Positions 49,661 through 63,189 of a DNA stretch of 64,000 nucleotides are shown here, one piece after another. Origin of the DNA: Physella acuta (Eukaryota; Mollusca; Gastropoda; Physidae). Under the pieces are notes generated by a model. The model had not been told where the DNA came from and ran no database searches. It was given only the letters and a program-made list of their open reading frames with translations. Made by a program: the position numbers and the translations under genes. The stretch is taken from the NCBI RefSeq assembly GCF_028476545.1, contig NW_026731988.1, positions 376,501 through 440,500 on the forward strand, written 5' to 3'. The stretch's first letter is position 1. Every line of letters starts with the position of its first letter.

Positions 49661-51120
49661 ATGTTTTTAGGTCTCAGCCAATATATGACCTTCATGGTCT
49701 AGCAGGGTGGAGACCAAAGAGGAAACAGTACCACTGCTCTCCCCTCACAATTTCTCACCCCCATGAAAGCCAGACCCCACCTGTATCTAACCCACCATAA
49801 AACTTCATCTCTTTGTAGGTAACATGGACTTAGTTCTTAGATCTCAGCCAACCAGAGATAGCATCTCCTTATGCAATTTATGGCCCTCAGGGTCCATCAA
49901 GGATAACAAAGGGGAAACCAGTACCACTGCTCTCCCCTCAAAATTTCTCACCCCCATGATACCCGATTGTAGGAAAAAAAGTCACAGGAAAAAAAAACAC
50001 AGAAAAAAAGTCACAGGAAAAAAAGTCACAGGAAAAAAAGTCACAAATATATATTTGCATGATATTTGTTAATATTTTTATGTATTAAATATTTAGAGAG
50101 TGCAAATTAACTTAGGATTAATTAAATGTGATGTAATGTGTGTAGGCTGTATACGCATAGGATTTTTAATAATTCATCTAAAAATATTTATTATGAAGTA
50201 TGTAGATTGTAATTATTTTAAACTTAAGATTAGTAGCATTTAATAGAATGCTCCAAAGTCACGTTTTTCATCGTGTTTTTTTTTAAATACCAATATTAAA
50301 TTACCGTGAAATGGTAAGTTCGTCTGACTTGCTGCCCTCAACTCATGGCCACAATAGTTATGATTAGATGTTTAGTTCAACCACCTTTACTGCCCACATT
50401 TATTACGCTCATTACATAACAAAACTTAGGATCAAAACAGAAAGCCGACAAGGTTCAAAGGCTGTCATTGACGCATAACGTCAGCAACACAAAATATGTT
50501 CGGACAATGCCTATTGAGGAGAGGCCGACCAGAGAATAGCCTACGGCAAAATGTGCCTAAATTTCTTTTATAATTAACTTTTCTACCGCGTATTTAACTA
50601 AATACGTAACAAAAGTTGAGATTGTTGTGTTAATTATCTTAGAGTATTTTTACTTACAATTGTTATAAATCATATTGCTTTTAACGTCTATGAATAATTT
50701 ATGCTATCAAAAAATACAACCCACAACTATAAACATACAAAATTTACAATTCTTAACAAATTCATAAAAATATTTCTAAAAAGATTTTTGTGACTTTTTT
50801 TCTGTGACTTTATTTCTGTGACTTTTTTTCAGATAAAATTTTTCCACTGTGACTTTTTTTCCTAGCAAAAACTGTGACTTTTTTTCTGTGTTTTTTTTCC
50901 TGTGGCTTTTTTTCCGTTTACCTGATACCCAGCCCCACCTGTATCTAACCCACCATAAAACTTATCTCTTTGTAGGTAGCATGGACTTAGTTTTTAGATC
51001 TCAGCCAACCAGAGATAGCATCTCCTTATGCAATTTATGGCCCTCAGGGTCCAGCAAGGAGAACAAAGGGGAAATCAGTACCACTGCTCTCCCCTCAACA
51101 TTTCTCACCTCCATGACGTT
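49660..51120. repeat. Direct repeats of about 190 bp interrupted by a MULE-like element
   Basis: The unit (CATGGACTTAGTTCTTAGAT, CAACCAGAGATAGCATCTCC, CCACTGCTCTCCCCTCA) occurs in part at 49665-49775, fully at about 49775-49965 and again at about 50932-51115. The copies are about 95% alike by eye. The element at 49966-50922 separates the last two. Confidence 0.8.
49966..50922. mobile_element. MULE-like element with GGAAAAAAAGTCACA repeat ends
   Basis: The left end has repeated GGAAAAAAAGTCACA units (49971-50046). The right end has the inverse TGTGACTTTTTTTCC units (50788-50915). Flanks TGATACCCG and TGATACCCA form a 9-bp duplication with one mismatch. No coding sequence inside. Same architecture as the element at 8699-9739. 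Confidence 0.78.
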
Positions 51121-52900
51121 ATGTAATGTATAGCACACATGGCTTATCAGGGGAAAGCATTAAGGCAGATTAGTTAGTACTATCCCTTTTTACATCCAAA
51201 AATGTTAACTCTGGACAGCTACACACTAGTATACTAGCTACACACTAGGCATACTAATGTGCCTACTGTAAACTACTAGACTGTAGGCCCTGCAATTGTA
51301 TCAATTGTAGACTGGGCCCATTGGGCAGTGATAGCTAGTATCAATTAAAGTGTGTGTACACAGCATTAACTATTTTGGGGTTAGAAATTAATTATTTTTA
51401 TTTTGGAGTTAGTCTAAACTAGGAGATAATACTTATTGCCCCATTGCCCGGCTCCTTATACCCCAAATGTGAATTTTGGGGGTATGACAATAAATGTTCA
51501 ATTAAACCCATTTAAAGTATGTTTAATAGACTTTGTTATTATTTATGTTGTAATTGCTATGACATCATGCTACGAATGGAAAATACAAACCAACGTAACT
51601 TTTTGACCTCTTTTGATGGCGAAAAAGAATTTCCCATTTTATAGGCTTTTTGATGAGAATTACAGAATGATTTTTTTATTAAAAATGTATCAATAATAGC
51701 TAGAACACTAGTAAACTAAGCTAATTTAGCATATTTTAACTTTCTGTGCAAAGTCATTATTACTGAAAAAAATTCCAAAGTCAGGTCAGCCTGTGGCACC
51801 CTCCACTGAACCTTAAATTAAAGAAGGAAAAAAAAACTTGACCCATGACCTTCATTAAAACAGAATTTACTTATGTTTCTTTTTAACTATTAGTAAACAT
51901 GTGCTTAATATTACCCAATAAGTAATAAAAATTTGACAATTAATTTTAATTACTGTTGTAAAGTGAGATAAACAGCTTATTAAACACGTGTTTTCTTGAG
52001 GGGGTGTGACCCGGGTGTGGCACATCGCATGTAACTTTTTATTTCTGTGTTTTATGACTATTTGTTCACAATCAGCATGCTATGCTTTTAAAATTGATAA
52101 AGGGTAAGTATACCAAGCTACATAACCTACAATCTAACTAATAATTCATACTTTCAGTTTAAAAAATAATAAAAACGATCATCAATGAAGAAAGCGTAAA
52201 CATTCTATTTTTAGGTGTGACATAAAAAAAACAGTCATAAACCTAGCCAAATGATTGGATTCTTGCGCGGCACACATTTTCCAGCGCCTCGTGTTCACCA
52301 AAAAAGATTATAATAAAATGGCATTATTACTTGAACAGACACATCTCATTCCAACCATAAGTTATTACCAGTTAATTGTAATGTGTGTAAAATTGATACT
52401 TTCAAGTTTCATATACACATAGTTTGGTTTATTATACACGGGGTATTTTAGAGTTATTTGATCCGAAAGATGAGAATTATATAGAGCTACTTTCACTAAG
52501 GCGCCGCTTGTGAGACAAAGAAATTAGGCCAAAAGTAGATCCGACAATTCTCAATTAATAGACTTACATAGAAACGGATAGTTCCAATTTCTAAAAGTAA
52601 CGATGGCTTCATAATCATTAGTTTTATCCCTCTACCTATTAGTGAAAGCGAAACTGGTCGCCATTTTTGGTAAGCGCATGAGCCGTGAGATGGCTTCAAA
52701 ACAACAAACCCAGAAGCTGTGAATCGAACGGCCTACATTTTAAGAAGTTAATTGGTCATTTTGTTTTTGTTTGTTTTCTCGGCCCCTAATTAAGCTAGAC
52801 TATTAAATTTGGTCTCAAATTAACCAGTAAATGATATGGTTTGTAATGATATATGATAAGTGACAGAAAATTTTAACTGAAGAATTTAATAATTTCTGCT
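51121..52900. other. Non-coding stretch
   Basis: No exon pattern or known repeat identified. A 67-residue minus-strand frame near 52.5-52.7 kb has no recognisable motif. Confidence 0.35.
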
Positions 52901-53240
52901 ACAACAAACATTACCCGATAATTTCCGGCGCTAAAGTTTAGCGGCTAAACTAAGGGTAATCTATCGTTTTAGCGTAATCAATTCGGCCGCAGTAATAATG
53001 TGCGGGAGAGGTAACTGATGAATATATTTGTTTAATTAAGTATATTTAAGTCAAATTTTACAAAATACAACAGATAATTGATTTAAAATAAAAAACAGTG
53101 ACCAAAACAATTTAAAATATCATGAAACTAACTTTAAACAAGGTTTTTGAGATAAATATAAGTAGAAAAAAAGCAGCGGCCATCTTTCCAAATAAAATTT
53201 AGAGTAGTTTCCCTTGATAAAAATGTCTATTCGTGTGTAT
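52900..53240. repeat. Dispersed repeat of the CTATCGTTTT family, copy 1
   Basis: GGGTAATCTATCGTTTTAGC and AATCAATTCGGCCG at the left and AAGCAGCGGCCATCTT at the right match the edges of the block at 63700-63990. Confidence 0.6.
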
Positions 53241-53423
53241 ATTGTGTTGACTTTGTTGTTTAATATACATAGCTGTCTTGTTTAATATAAGTATAAGTAG
53301 GACAGAAGGCCTTCTTCTTATACTTTAACTTCAATTGAAATGAAGGCTATGTATTATATATGTTTGTACATCCAATGTCCAACATTTATTAAATCCTTTT
53401 GTACTTATTAACTTGTCAATTAT

Positions 53424-53660
53424 TAGGTCGTCCACATTACTCATAAATGACGTTGGACTCAAAATATGGGTCGGAGTAAAATATTTTTTTAAAAATGACG
53501 AAGAATATATTCATATTTGTTTTCGTTAGAAATTGTGATTAATGGTTCGGGTATAGTAGAACTGCGATATGATATTAAATCATCATCTTGCTTTTAGTGA
53601 CGATTGGGGGAAAGGGAATTCATCGGGAAAAGGATGACGTCATTTATGTGTGATCCATTC
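53424..53660. mobile_element. Degraded TGACGTCA-ended MITE
   Basis: Left GGTCGTCCACATTACTCATA (then AATGACG), right GGATGACGTCATTTATGTGT. Diverged ends of the family. Confidence 0.55.
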
Positions 53661-54955
53661 AAGCCAAATTGTTTATTTTGTCTGTAGACATTAGTCTTAG
53701 GCCTACACTTTTTCTGAATCAAGATTATTGTGTTTATAAAAATAGTTTTAAATTTTAATTAGTTACATTTGAATACCACAGTTTTTTTTTTCTTTGCATT
53801 CTGTTATCAGTTTTTTATTTATTCAGTAGTCGATGTTTACCCCTCCCCAACATCCATTATTACAAAAACATAAAACACCCATTATATAGTGATATCTCCC
53901 TCTAGAAAAAAACGAGATCAACCTATAGTTCGTAGAAAAATTAGAATCTATCACTTATTCGTCTGTTAAAAAAAGAAATACGTCATTTTTTTCCTCCCCC
54001 CCCCCCCCCGTTTCATCCCCCCACTAAGCACAACGTCACCAAGTTCGCGGTGCGCGTGACGTCATTTGTCATTAGGCTGTTAAAGAGATACCGCGTAATT
54101 AAAAAAAAAACCAAAACAGGCACTATGGAGTTGAGACTTTAGCGACGTTTAGCCTGAAGAATAAATCGGTAAATTATATTGGTTTTTAATTTATTACAGT
54201 GGCATGCTGTTCTCCCTCTACTATACAAATTCACATGCTTTTAATTTTTGCAATCTGCTGCCCTGAGACGTTCGGCTGTAAAATGCTCATGACACAGCGG
54301 CTTCCAGTCCCACCTATAAACTTTGTCTGTCCATTAAGCTCCACGCAAAACTTGTGATTAATATGTGGACATAAGCGGCGCTAGTGGTGGTGACAATAGA
54401 ACCCCCCCCCCCCCAAACTCAGCTCTTAAGGTGCTCAGCACTTCATAAAAGACAATACTGATGTTCAGATATCGTCGGACTCGGCGTTATGCCGACGGCC
54501 GTATTTCTAATGCACCGTCTAAGAGGCTGTCCACTGCTAACACTATATTAAACTCAAGCGTATACTGAGCTCTGGCTTTACATTAGCTGCTGTCGTATTA
54601 AGAGTTGATCTTTTGTTAGGCCCCATGTCACGAAACTTGCTGTTTTGCCCAATTTTATCTGCAAGCCAATAATTGTCTTGGACTCTTGTCGAATATCGTT
54701 GCCAGGAGCTACTCGGTTTGAGCCTTATTGTCAGAAGTTATTTTATTTGGAGTCAATATAGTGCGGCCTATTTTCGTCTGTAGGCATTTAGTGGCAGGTC
54801 CTTTTTGGCGGGGATGATGTGCTGAGGTTAACACCGCTTAGAACAACAGGCGTGCAATAGTTATGATCATTCGTATCGTTATGAGCAAAGGTATGCATGA
54901 AAATGAACGCTTTATGTTCCTCAATTTCATTGAGCACAGTTTTATAGAAGTCTTC

Positions 54956-55420
54956 CATAATTGACGTCACGCATCCTCCCCCCCGATCACCCCTTCATTA
55001 TAGGTCATAAATTGCGGTCCTGCGTAAGTTGACGTCACATTAGCATAGTATATGTGACATTGTTTATGGACAACTCCATATAACTCATTTTGGGTATTTG
55101 GTATCAACATTTTGACAACAAAGGTTATTCAAAATGTACGTTGGAGGTTAGGACTTGAGATCTACCATAAATGTGGTGGAGTAACTGGTTTTGAGACGAC
55201 GTTTTACGTGGGAAGGTAAGAAATGTGAAACGTTATGTATTTCGCCTAATTAAAAAATGCTGAAAATAATTCTTTTTCGTTAGAATTATGGCTTGACCTT
55301 TTAACAGGCAGGCCAAAAAGGTAATTTTCGACATAACGGCTATTTCTTGAAGGCGACAATGGGGGGGGGGGGGGTTAAGGTGAAGCGAGGTCAAAAATGT
55401 GACGTCATTTATGATTAAAT
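54956..55420. mobile_element. Partial TGACGTCA-ended MITE pieces
   Basis: TTGACGTCACGCATCC followed by C-runs, GTTGACGTCACATT, TGTTTATGGACAACTCC, and a further right end ATGTGACGTCATTTATGATT at about 55400. A similar remnant with GTGACGTCATTTGTC lies at 54.05 kb. Borders are unclear. Confidence 0.5.
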
Positions 55421-56019
55421 CACTAATTAAAGGGAAAAAACCATGAAAATATGAAATGAAAATAGCAAACAAACAATAACAATTAACTCAAACTAATATT
55501 TAAATAAACATTAGATATGTAGTATGTAGTAGTGGTAGCTCTATAAAAATAGGGACTCTCTTAATGTATAAAAATTGTATCTCATAATAATAATTCTAGA
55601 ACTGATGTTTGTCAGTCAATTAAATTGTTTAAAGGGCAGAATAAAAAAAAAAAACACACGCTTTGTAACTTTGTACTATTTAAACTTTAAACACAAGACA
55701 ATCGTATTTAATAGCAAACATCAATACATTTCCATACAAATAGAAATTAAAGGGAAATGACTCTAAATAGGCTAATATTTTCTTAAGATGGCCGCGGTTT
55801 TTAATAGCAAATTTAGTATCTGGAACATCGTTAAACCTTAATTTTATAACATTTTTATTAATTTAACCCTAAAATGTGGTTTAGTATTCAGTTATCTTTA
55901 GTATTTTAGTAGAATATGCAAAAATATATTCATATTTAAGCCATATTTATTAGTTACCTTATCCCTACATTACTAGTGACGGCCCAATTGATTACGCTAA
56001 ACGATAGCGGATAGATTAC

Positions 56020-56056
56020 GGTAATCTATCGTTTTGGGTACGTAAAATCGCCCGCG
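56020..56056 (+). repeat. 37-bp perfect inverted repeat, left copy
   Basis: The sequence starts GGTAATCTATCGTTTTGGGT and is exactly complementary to 58457-58493. Between the two copies lie Helitron-like copy H4 and the CAGGGTTC element. Confidence 0.9.
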
Positions 56057-56367
56057 ATTTGTAATGTGAAAAACAGGTGACTCCTTAAATTTTAATAGGC
56101 CTAATTATTTCACATTTTGAGGAGGATTTATGTTTTAAAAAATTCAAAAAAGTTTCCTTGATTCATTTATGTACCTGTTTTTAAACAATTGAATTAAAAC
56201 TTTTCCGTAATAAATGAAGACTAGCGATGTTTCCAACAGATGCAACCATGCTCATTTACTATAGCAGCCATCTTGTCTGTTTTATTTTTATAAGCTTTAA
56301 GCGCCAGATTCAGGGGGAAGCCACTCTATTTTACAAATGGCTGCTGTTTATATAGTAATATATAATA

Positions 56368-56773
56368 CGAGCCGACCCGCAGCGTATCATACGCCACTAT
56401 TTAGTTGTTTTATTTTCTACTTTTCAGTAATTCATAATTTGTGAATTCGACAGTACCAATGCTGCCACTTAAAATATTTGCTTTAAAACACTAAAACTCT
56501 CCTCCCCCCCCCCCCCACCCGTGAAAGTAGCCTTCTCTTAGTTACCTCCCCTAAGTTTAGAATAGTTTCAAACTAAATTATCTGCCCCTAATACTAAAAA
56601 TAGCCGTCACTAAACCCGATTGTAAAATGTAAACATTTAGAGTGAACTACAGCTCATCAGACCATGCGGGGGTGGGGGAGGTTGATTTATGCCTAGTGAG
56701 GAAGAGAGGGGATTGCAAGGCGCGTTTGCAGAATGTTTTAAAACGGCTCGCAGAAGAGAATTATATATATAGA
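56368..56773 (-). mobile_element. Helitron-like non-autonomous copy H4
   Basis: On the minus strand it starts TCTATATATATAATTCTC and ends GCGTATGATACGC then TGCGGGTCGGCTCG; inserted between A and T. C-run in the centre. Confidence 0.82.
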
Positions 56774-56785
56774 TAATTAGATATA

Positions 56786-58260
56786 CAGGGTTCATGCTCA
56801 AAAGTTCAAATAAAATTCCAGGAGTTTTCCAGGACTTTTCCAGGAGTTTAAAAAAAAATTCAAGGAGATTTTAAAAACAAAAAAGAAACCCAATTTGTAC
56901 ATTAAAAAAAAAGCGTACTTAATAATACATTTAATTAGCTAAGCCGATGCAAAAATTTAATTTCAGTAAAAGTTAAACAATATATTAGTTACATATTAGG
57001 ATAGATGCTATCAATCTGACTACAGACCAGTTTGAATGTTCAAAATCTGACCATAAACAAAAAAGTTATTTTATGATAAATACTGGGAGGGTATGGACCA
57101 AATTTTTAAGAGTTTTTCACTATAAAAGAGGTATAAATGCAAGCAGACTTCACCAATTAATATTATTTCGTGATATTTTATTGATTTTTGGATGCCAAAT
57201 CCAATGATGCTAGGCTAGTCGGCCAACCCGATGAACGTGTCAGACGAATATTATGTAATTTCAGAACAAAAGTTTGGCAAGATTTCTTGATCTATGTCCC
57301 AGGATTAGTAACATCAACTCCACAAAGTGAAGGGGGAAGGGAGGTGGAGTATGAAACCACCACGACCTGCTCGAGTACCATACGGGTGTTACACAACATC
57401 AAAGGCGACGATAGTCAGCTTGTCGCGTCACGGCGTAGTGGGGGCGGGTGGAGGCTATGGATGTTACGTTGGGTGTTAAATACCGTGTAGGATGGTCAGT
57501 TGTCTTCCCCCACCCACCCCAACCCATTTTGGTCGATTTGGCAAGCTAGTATTAAGCGTACTAACAACTTTTAGACAACCGGAAAAAAGAGCCACGGGAA
57601 AAATTTATTTTCTATAGCCATTTTTACGAAAAATTAATGAATAAAATAATGAAACGTTACGCGAATCAGCACTGTTTGATCGGGTCGCAGCTATCCGGGT
57701 TTTCTAAAGAAGATTAATTTTGACGATTAGTCCTGAGCCGTAAATACTACTACAACTTTTTTTTGCCGTTTCAATAGTTTAAGACAAAGTTATGAAACAT
57801 GCCTGTCTACTTTAAAAATCCAATAGCCGACAAGTCAAACACGGGAACACATGTAGGCCAATCTATCTTTAGAAATTGTTTATAGTTATAGTATCATCCA
57901 GTCGGGTCAATCGCCTAGCGTCACGTGACCACACACTCGGCTGTGCCACACGATGTGTAGATCACGGCAGTGCGATTTAGTCAGACGACGGCCGATGCGT
58001 TTATTTTTTATTTTCGTCCCATTTAAAAACTACTATTCAATTATTGGCGGAACAAAATCAAATAATTTCGGTCGGGTTTTGCGCCGCGGGTTAATACAAT
58101 TTCATGAGATTTTAGGAAAATTTTTAAAATTTCAGGAGAATTCCAGGAGGTTTTTATATTTTTTCAAATTCCAGGAGAATTCCAGGAGATTTTTAAGTTT
58201 TTTAAGATTCCAGGAGTTTTCCAGGACCTCCTGGAATTTCAGGAGGCCGCACGAACCCTG
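56786..58260. mobile_element. DNA transposon with CAGGGTTC ends and ATTCCAGGAG sub-terminal repeats
   Basis: Starts CAGGGTTCATGC and ends GCACGAACCCTG (inverted), with GATATA directly at both flanks. Repeated ATTCCAGGAG and TTCCAGGA blocks fill both ends. The ends suit a hAT-like element, but the flanks agree for only 6 bp. Two frames inside (57188-57490 and 57953-58267) match no transposase that I can recognise. Confidence 0.65.
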
Positions 58261-58456
58261 GATATAGCAAATCTTGCTCTCGGACACTGCTGTTTAAAGT
58301 TAATTTCTGGCCTATATCGATATATTTTATTATTTAGCCATTGATTTAGGTTTATTATTCATTTATCTAGATCTATAATATTTGACACAAAAGTATGACA
58401 ATATACTTCTATTAAAGCCTTGACAAAGAGGTAACGTTTTCGTACATAAATACTAG

Positions 58457-58493
58457 CCGCGGGCGATTTTACGTACCCAAAACGATAGATTAC
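58457..58493 (-). repeat. 37-bp perfect inverted repeat, right copy
   Basis: Reverse complement of 56020-56056, within TAGCCGCGGGCGATTTTACG and onward. Confidence 0.9.
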
Positions 58494-58538
58494 CTAGATT
58501 GGTATACCATTCGAATCGTCCTTAGAGGATTTCATAGT

Positions 58539-58611
58539 GTCAGCCGCCAACCAATCAAACGCGCGCTTTCTCCGCGTTTTGGTTGGCGGCTGACGTCACG
58601 GTGACGTCACG
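58539..58611. promoter_or_regulatory. CCAAT-bearing palindrome followed by two CREs
   Basis: Arms GTCAGCCGCCAACCAA and its complement enclose a CG-rich loop. The left arm has CCAAT (NF-Y type); the right arm has the inverted TTGG but not a full ATTGG. Two overlapping-spaced TGACGTCA sites follow at once. The block is CpG-rich in an AT-rich setting. No transcript start can be shown, and it might be a transposon end. Confidence 0.45.
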
Positions 58612-58619
58612 CGACGCGT

Positions 58620-61600
58620 TTTTGGAGCTAAAAAGGGCCGAAAAAGCCATTTTTTTCTACGTGTAGTTCGGATTTTTTTACGTTTTTTAAAATGGGCCCG
58701 AAAATGACACTTTTTCAAACTGGACTTAGCCATTTTTTCAAACAAATTTATCGAAAAAAGGCCGTTTTGGGTGATTTTTGGATGTAAACAATGGCCTAGG
58801 TCAACACGTGTCAAACCACGTGAAGGCACCCAATCGACGATTTCGGTCACGCATGAGTGGTTTTCATACGTTCTCGTGAACTAAATACCAGTTTCTTGAC
58901 AACAAAATGGAAAACGACAATTTCGTGAAAATAACGACCCTAGAGGAATGGCTCTTGAAGATTATTAAATAAAAATCGGTGTGTTGGCTCTATGTATTGA
59001 TTCTAAACTTGTCTATAATTGACTAGTAGGGCATGCTGAAACAACGGCCTAAGGGCGCCGTGTAGTGTGTAGTTTTGCTAATGGTAAATTAATCAGCCCA
59101 GCCGCAGATCAATCGCAAACTGTTAAAATGGTTGGATGTGAAAAGCTTCTACTTACAAATTACTTCTGAATAATCACATCACACAAAATAATCCCAAAGA
59201 AAGCACAAAATAAAATCCTTTAGAAAAGCATCACCATGAAATTTGAAAACCACAGTTTGTCAACCTTAACCAGCCATCTTTGGCTCGATCTAGATCTAGA
59301 GGTCATTCTTTAGCCTACACATGTGTCTTGTCAACCAATTTAGTTTCTGATGGTACACGACATTTAGATAAATATAATATAACAAACTAACTGAATTCCA
59401 ACATTATATCCATCTAATCCAATATTGAAACAGAATTTGAAGCACAATATGATCTAACGAATAAATCCAACTCTATGCGAGTGTCGCAGCTTTAGTCCTG
59501 GATACAACCATAGTGTGTAGTGTGTAGTCGTGTTGTGAGTAAATTTGCACGAGATACAACACCGACCTAGACCTTCCTGATGTGTATGGCCCCAAAGTGC
59601 TGCGAGTAGGGGAGGGCAATTTAACGCCAGAATAGTTTTTTTTTTTCAATAGTTAGGTCACCAGTAGCTCACGCATCCTAACGGGGTTGAAAGTGTAACT
59701 TTAAATTGAACTAGGTGAGAGGAGGAGGGTGAGGTCATTAGAACAACGGAGCTATATTTCTAGTAGAAGTACGGGGAAATCATAGCTTGAAGTTTGAAGC
59801 CGGCATTTCATTTTTTTCATTGTTATTGAGTACAGCCCTTTAATGCACGACTAGGCTACTCATTATGAAATCTAAAATGTAGTTGTGCTACCATGCAAAA
59901 GTAGCCTAATAGGTCTTGTTTATTTAAATGCAGATCCTGTTAGCCTAAAAATATTTGGATACACATTTTAGTTATATCGTAATGATTAATGTTATAATAC
60001 AATGCATATATTCTGATAGTCCTTCAAGTTTTTGGGCAATCCATAACTTGTATTTCAAATTTATAATGAGCGGGATGCACTCGATGTTTTAAGTGCTACA
60101 TTCGGTAGCTGTTACTTTGTGTATGACAGCATCCCAATAGTTCACTGTAAATATAAACTGAGCTTGACGAGATTCCCATCGCCAAGCAATCGTATGATAG
60201 ACCCACCAAGCATCACTCGTTAAATTCGACATCATGGCTAAACCAGTCCTTGATTTTCATTACAGCCTTTAAACGCCTAGTTCTTGGTTTAAAAAAAAAA
60301 GTGTCTCCCCCCCCCCTCCCCGCTTGCGCCGACGTCATCATAGGCCAATACCATGTTGCGATTTTTTTTAAACGGATATAACACACCCCTCTCCCCCTCA
60401 CAGCAAACGCCAACAACGTCACCGAAGGCCCAAGGCCAATAACACGCACCACGGTGGATTTTTTCTTCATACAACATACCGCATGTCTCTACGAACGGGG
60501 TTAAAAGTTTAACTTTGAGTTCAAGAAGGGGACGGGGTGGTATTCAAACAACGAAGCTGTTTCTTTATAGTACAAATACATAGTTTAAAAAATGATACTT
60601 ACTGTAGCTTACCTAATGCTATAGCATCATACATAATTTTATAAATTAGCTAATTAATTAATTAATTAATTAACTAATGAAATATATTAGGTTGAATTAT
60701 GGATTTTTTAAAATAAAATATTCTGTTATTTCAAAAACACCATTAACTTCCTTACCCCTTAAGAGAACATTTGATACCACATTTAAATATCTAGCTTAAT
60801 CGGTTGACGAGAAAAGAGAGAATTTGAAATTTTTCCGATATTGGAAAATGAAAGACAAAACCGCGTTTTATCCCCTCGACCGGCTTAACATTACGTCGTG
60901 GACTTGTGTCCACGAGCTTTTAATTCCCGCCATGGTAATTGCGTCAGCTTAGGTTATTTACTCACCGGAAAATAACAAAAAGCAACTGGTTGATAATAAA
61001 ACTAGATCTAGTTATTTTATTATTTATTAAATTCTACTCTACATGTTATTCATACCATTTTATGAAGTAATGAACACCTGCATAAATCAAATGACCATAA
61101 TAAATATTTTCATTTCAAATAATAAATATGCATAAAATAATATGATAGTAATTGCTAAGATAGTTTATAAATACAAATACATTTTACACTCAATCACATT
61201 ATATTGAGTCAACAGTGTGGCAGCTGAGGTTCATACATGGTATTAGTGTCCCCCCCTTTTTTTTTTTTTACATTACATTTTTTTTTTCATCTTGAAAACA
61301 TGACGTATGTGATTTTTTTTTTAAAATAAAATCTCCAAACATCGTCACTCGCGTGATTGCTTGCTTATGTTTACTATCCTGTGGATGAAAAATCCCACCA
61401 CGGTCGCGGGGTAACCGTGACCTATAGTACACGTCATAGAACGAACACGCGTACACGAGATGGTCGGTGTCTTCACTTCTCTCTCCCCCCCCCCTTCTTC
61501 AAGCAAATTGAATAACAGACCTACTTCCCTACTTCTGGTCATTTTTTTTTTTAAAGTTCGGTCATTTTTTTTAAAGTTCACATATCAGGCATGCTAGACA

Positions 61601-62760
61601 GCCAGCTGTATAAAAAAAATTTTAACTAGATCTACGTCTAGCTTAAAATAAATAAATAAATAAACGCGTAAAATGCCCGTAAACAGATTATTTAGCGCCA
61701 AAAAAAAAGGCAGCTGAACGAGCATTTTTTTAAAAATACGCAGCAATGAAAAGGGCTAACGGCCGATCAATTAAGTCTAAAATCGCCCGTAATTAGGCCT
61801 AGCTCCGAAAAAGGCCACTGAACGAGCATCACTGATTATATAAACGAATAGGCCACGCAGCTTTGACGAGGTTAACCACCGGTCACGAATGCAGCAACTG
61901 TCGGCCCACAGTGAAGAAAAAATCAATATACTAATACAATTACTAATACAACAATAATGTCCATAATTTTACTTTTTCCACACATGCTACAATTTAATTA
62001 TAATTAAAATACTAGACTTAACAGTTCATTCCGTAAAAAACAAAAACTAGTTGTTTCAGTCTGGCAACTAGCGTAGCAATGACGTCATGTTACTAAAAAT
62101 AGCGGATAGAAATGTCAGCGTGGGTACCTCATTTTGGGATAAGATTTTGGAAACCAGAATCAATAATAATGTAAATATACAAGGTAAATATCTCAATTAT
62201 ATATTAATTTAGAGGAGGTCGGGCCGTTTTCCCCGGAGGTCGGTCGTTTTTAGCGGCGGTTCAGTTTTTACGGAGAGCGCTCCACTAGAAATCCTCTCAT
62301 TATTTACAACAACAAATCTCTCGATTTTTTCTGGCATTCTAAGGCATATTATCCATTTTATTAGCATTCTGCATTAAAATAATGATGAGAATTTGCGAGA
62401 TTAACAGTTTTTTCATTTGTCGTGGATGGGACCCCTAAAATAAACGTAAAAACCGTCTAAAAACGACGCGTGACGTTTCAGGGTCAGAGGTCAATCCAGC
62501 CATCTAAGCAACGCGCCAGACTAAAATATATCTAATGATAATGAAGGGAGATAGTTTATTTTGGTTAAGGCACGACACACAACACTGTGCGTGCCTGGTA
62601 TGTGGCCTGACCGACCTAAAAGGAGATTGTTTATATTATTGTTTTGAGTTTATATTTAACTCAATGCAACGAGCCCGCCGGTTGGCTGAGGCCACGCCGG
62701 GGGGACGATCTGTCCGGGATTCAAAGGGACGACTCGAAATATCGTCCCCTAGATTACCAA
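58620..62760. other. Non-coding stretch with scattered short repeats
   Basis: No exon-like region or known element found. Small items only: TAATTAAT runs at 60650-60680, paired CTGAACGAGCAT segments near 61714 and 61821, C-runs, and a GGGACGA...TCGTCCC hairpin near 62735. Confidence 0.35.
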
Positions 62761-63189
62761 ACTAAGGTTTTACCGATCAAGATTTTCAAATGTTAATGGC
62801 TAATGCTATGTTATTATAAGGCCTAGATTCTAGATTCTATACATTTTCAAAGTATGTTTCAGTAATTATTTATGGAAATGTCTGGCTAAATCTTACCAGT
62901 CTCCACCATGCTTTAGTTCCGGAGTGTCTAGTCTAGGCTGTTAGGCCTAAACAGGAAGTTCCAAGTTACAGGAAAAAAATAAACCGGGAGTGATCTCCCC
63001 TAAACTTTCTCGAATATTCTTATATAAAATAACAGGGGATGGGAACTCGGGCTATAGACATGATTTTTAATCCATTTTAAATACTTAAAATTTTAAAGTT
63101 AGAATAAAATCTCGTATACAAATTAATTGCACACTAAGTGAACGCCAAATAAAAAAGTTCATAATAGTGCGCAATATTATTAGTACTTT

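Noticed and set aside
57188-57490. 100-residue frame inside the CAGGGTTC element
   Set aside because: No transposase motif recognised; not enough to call a gene.
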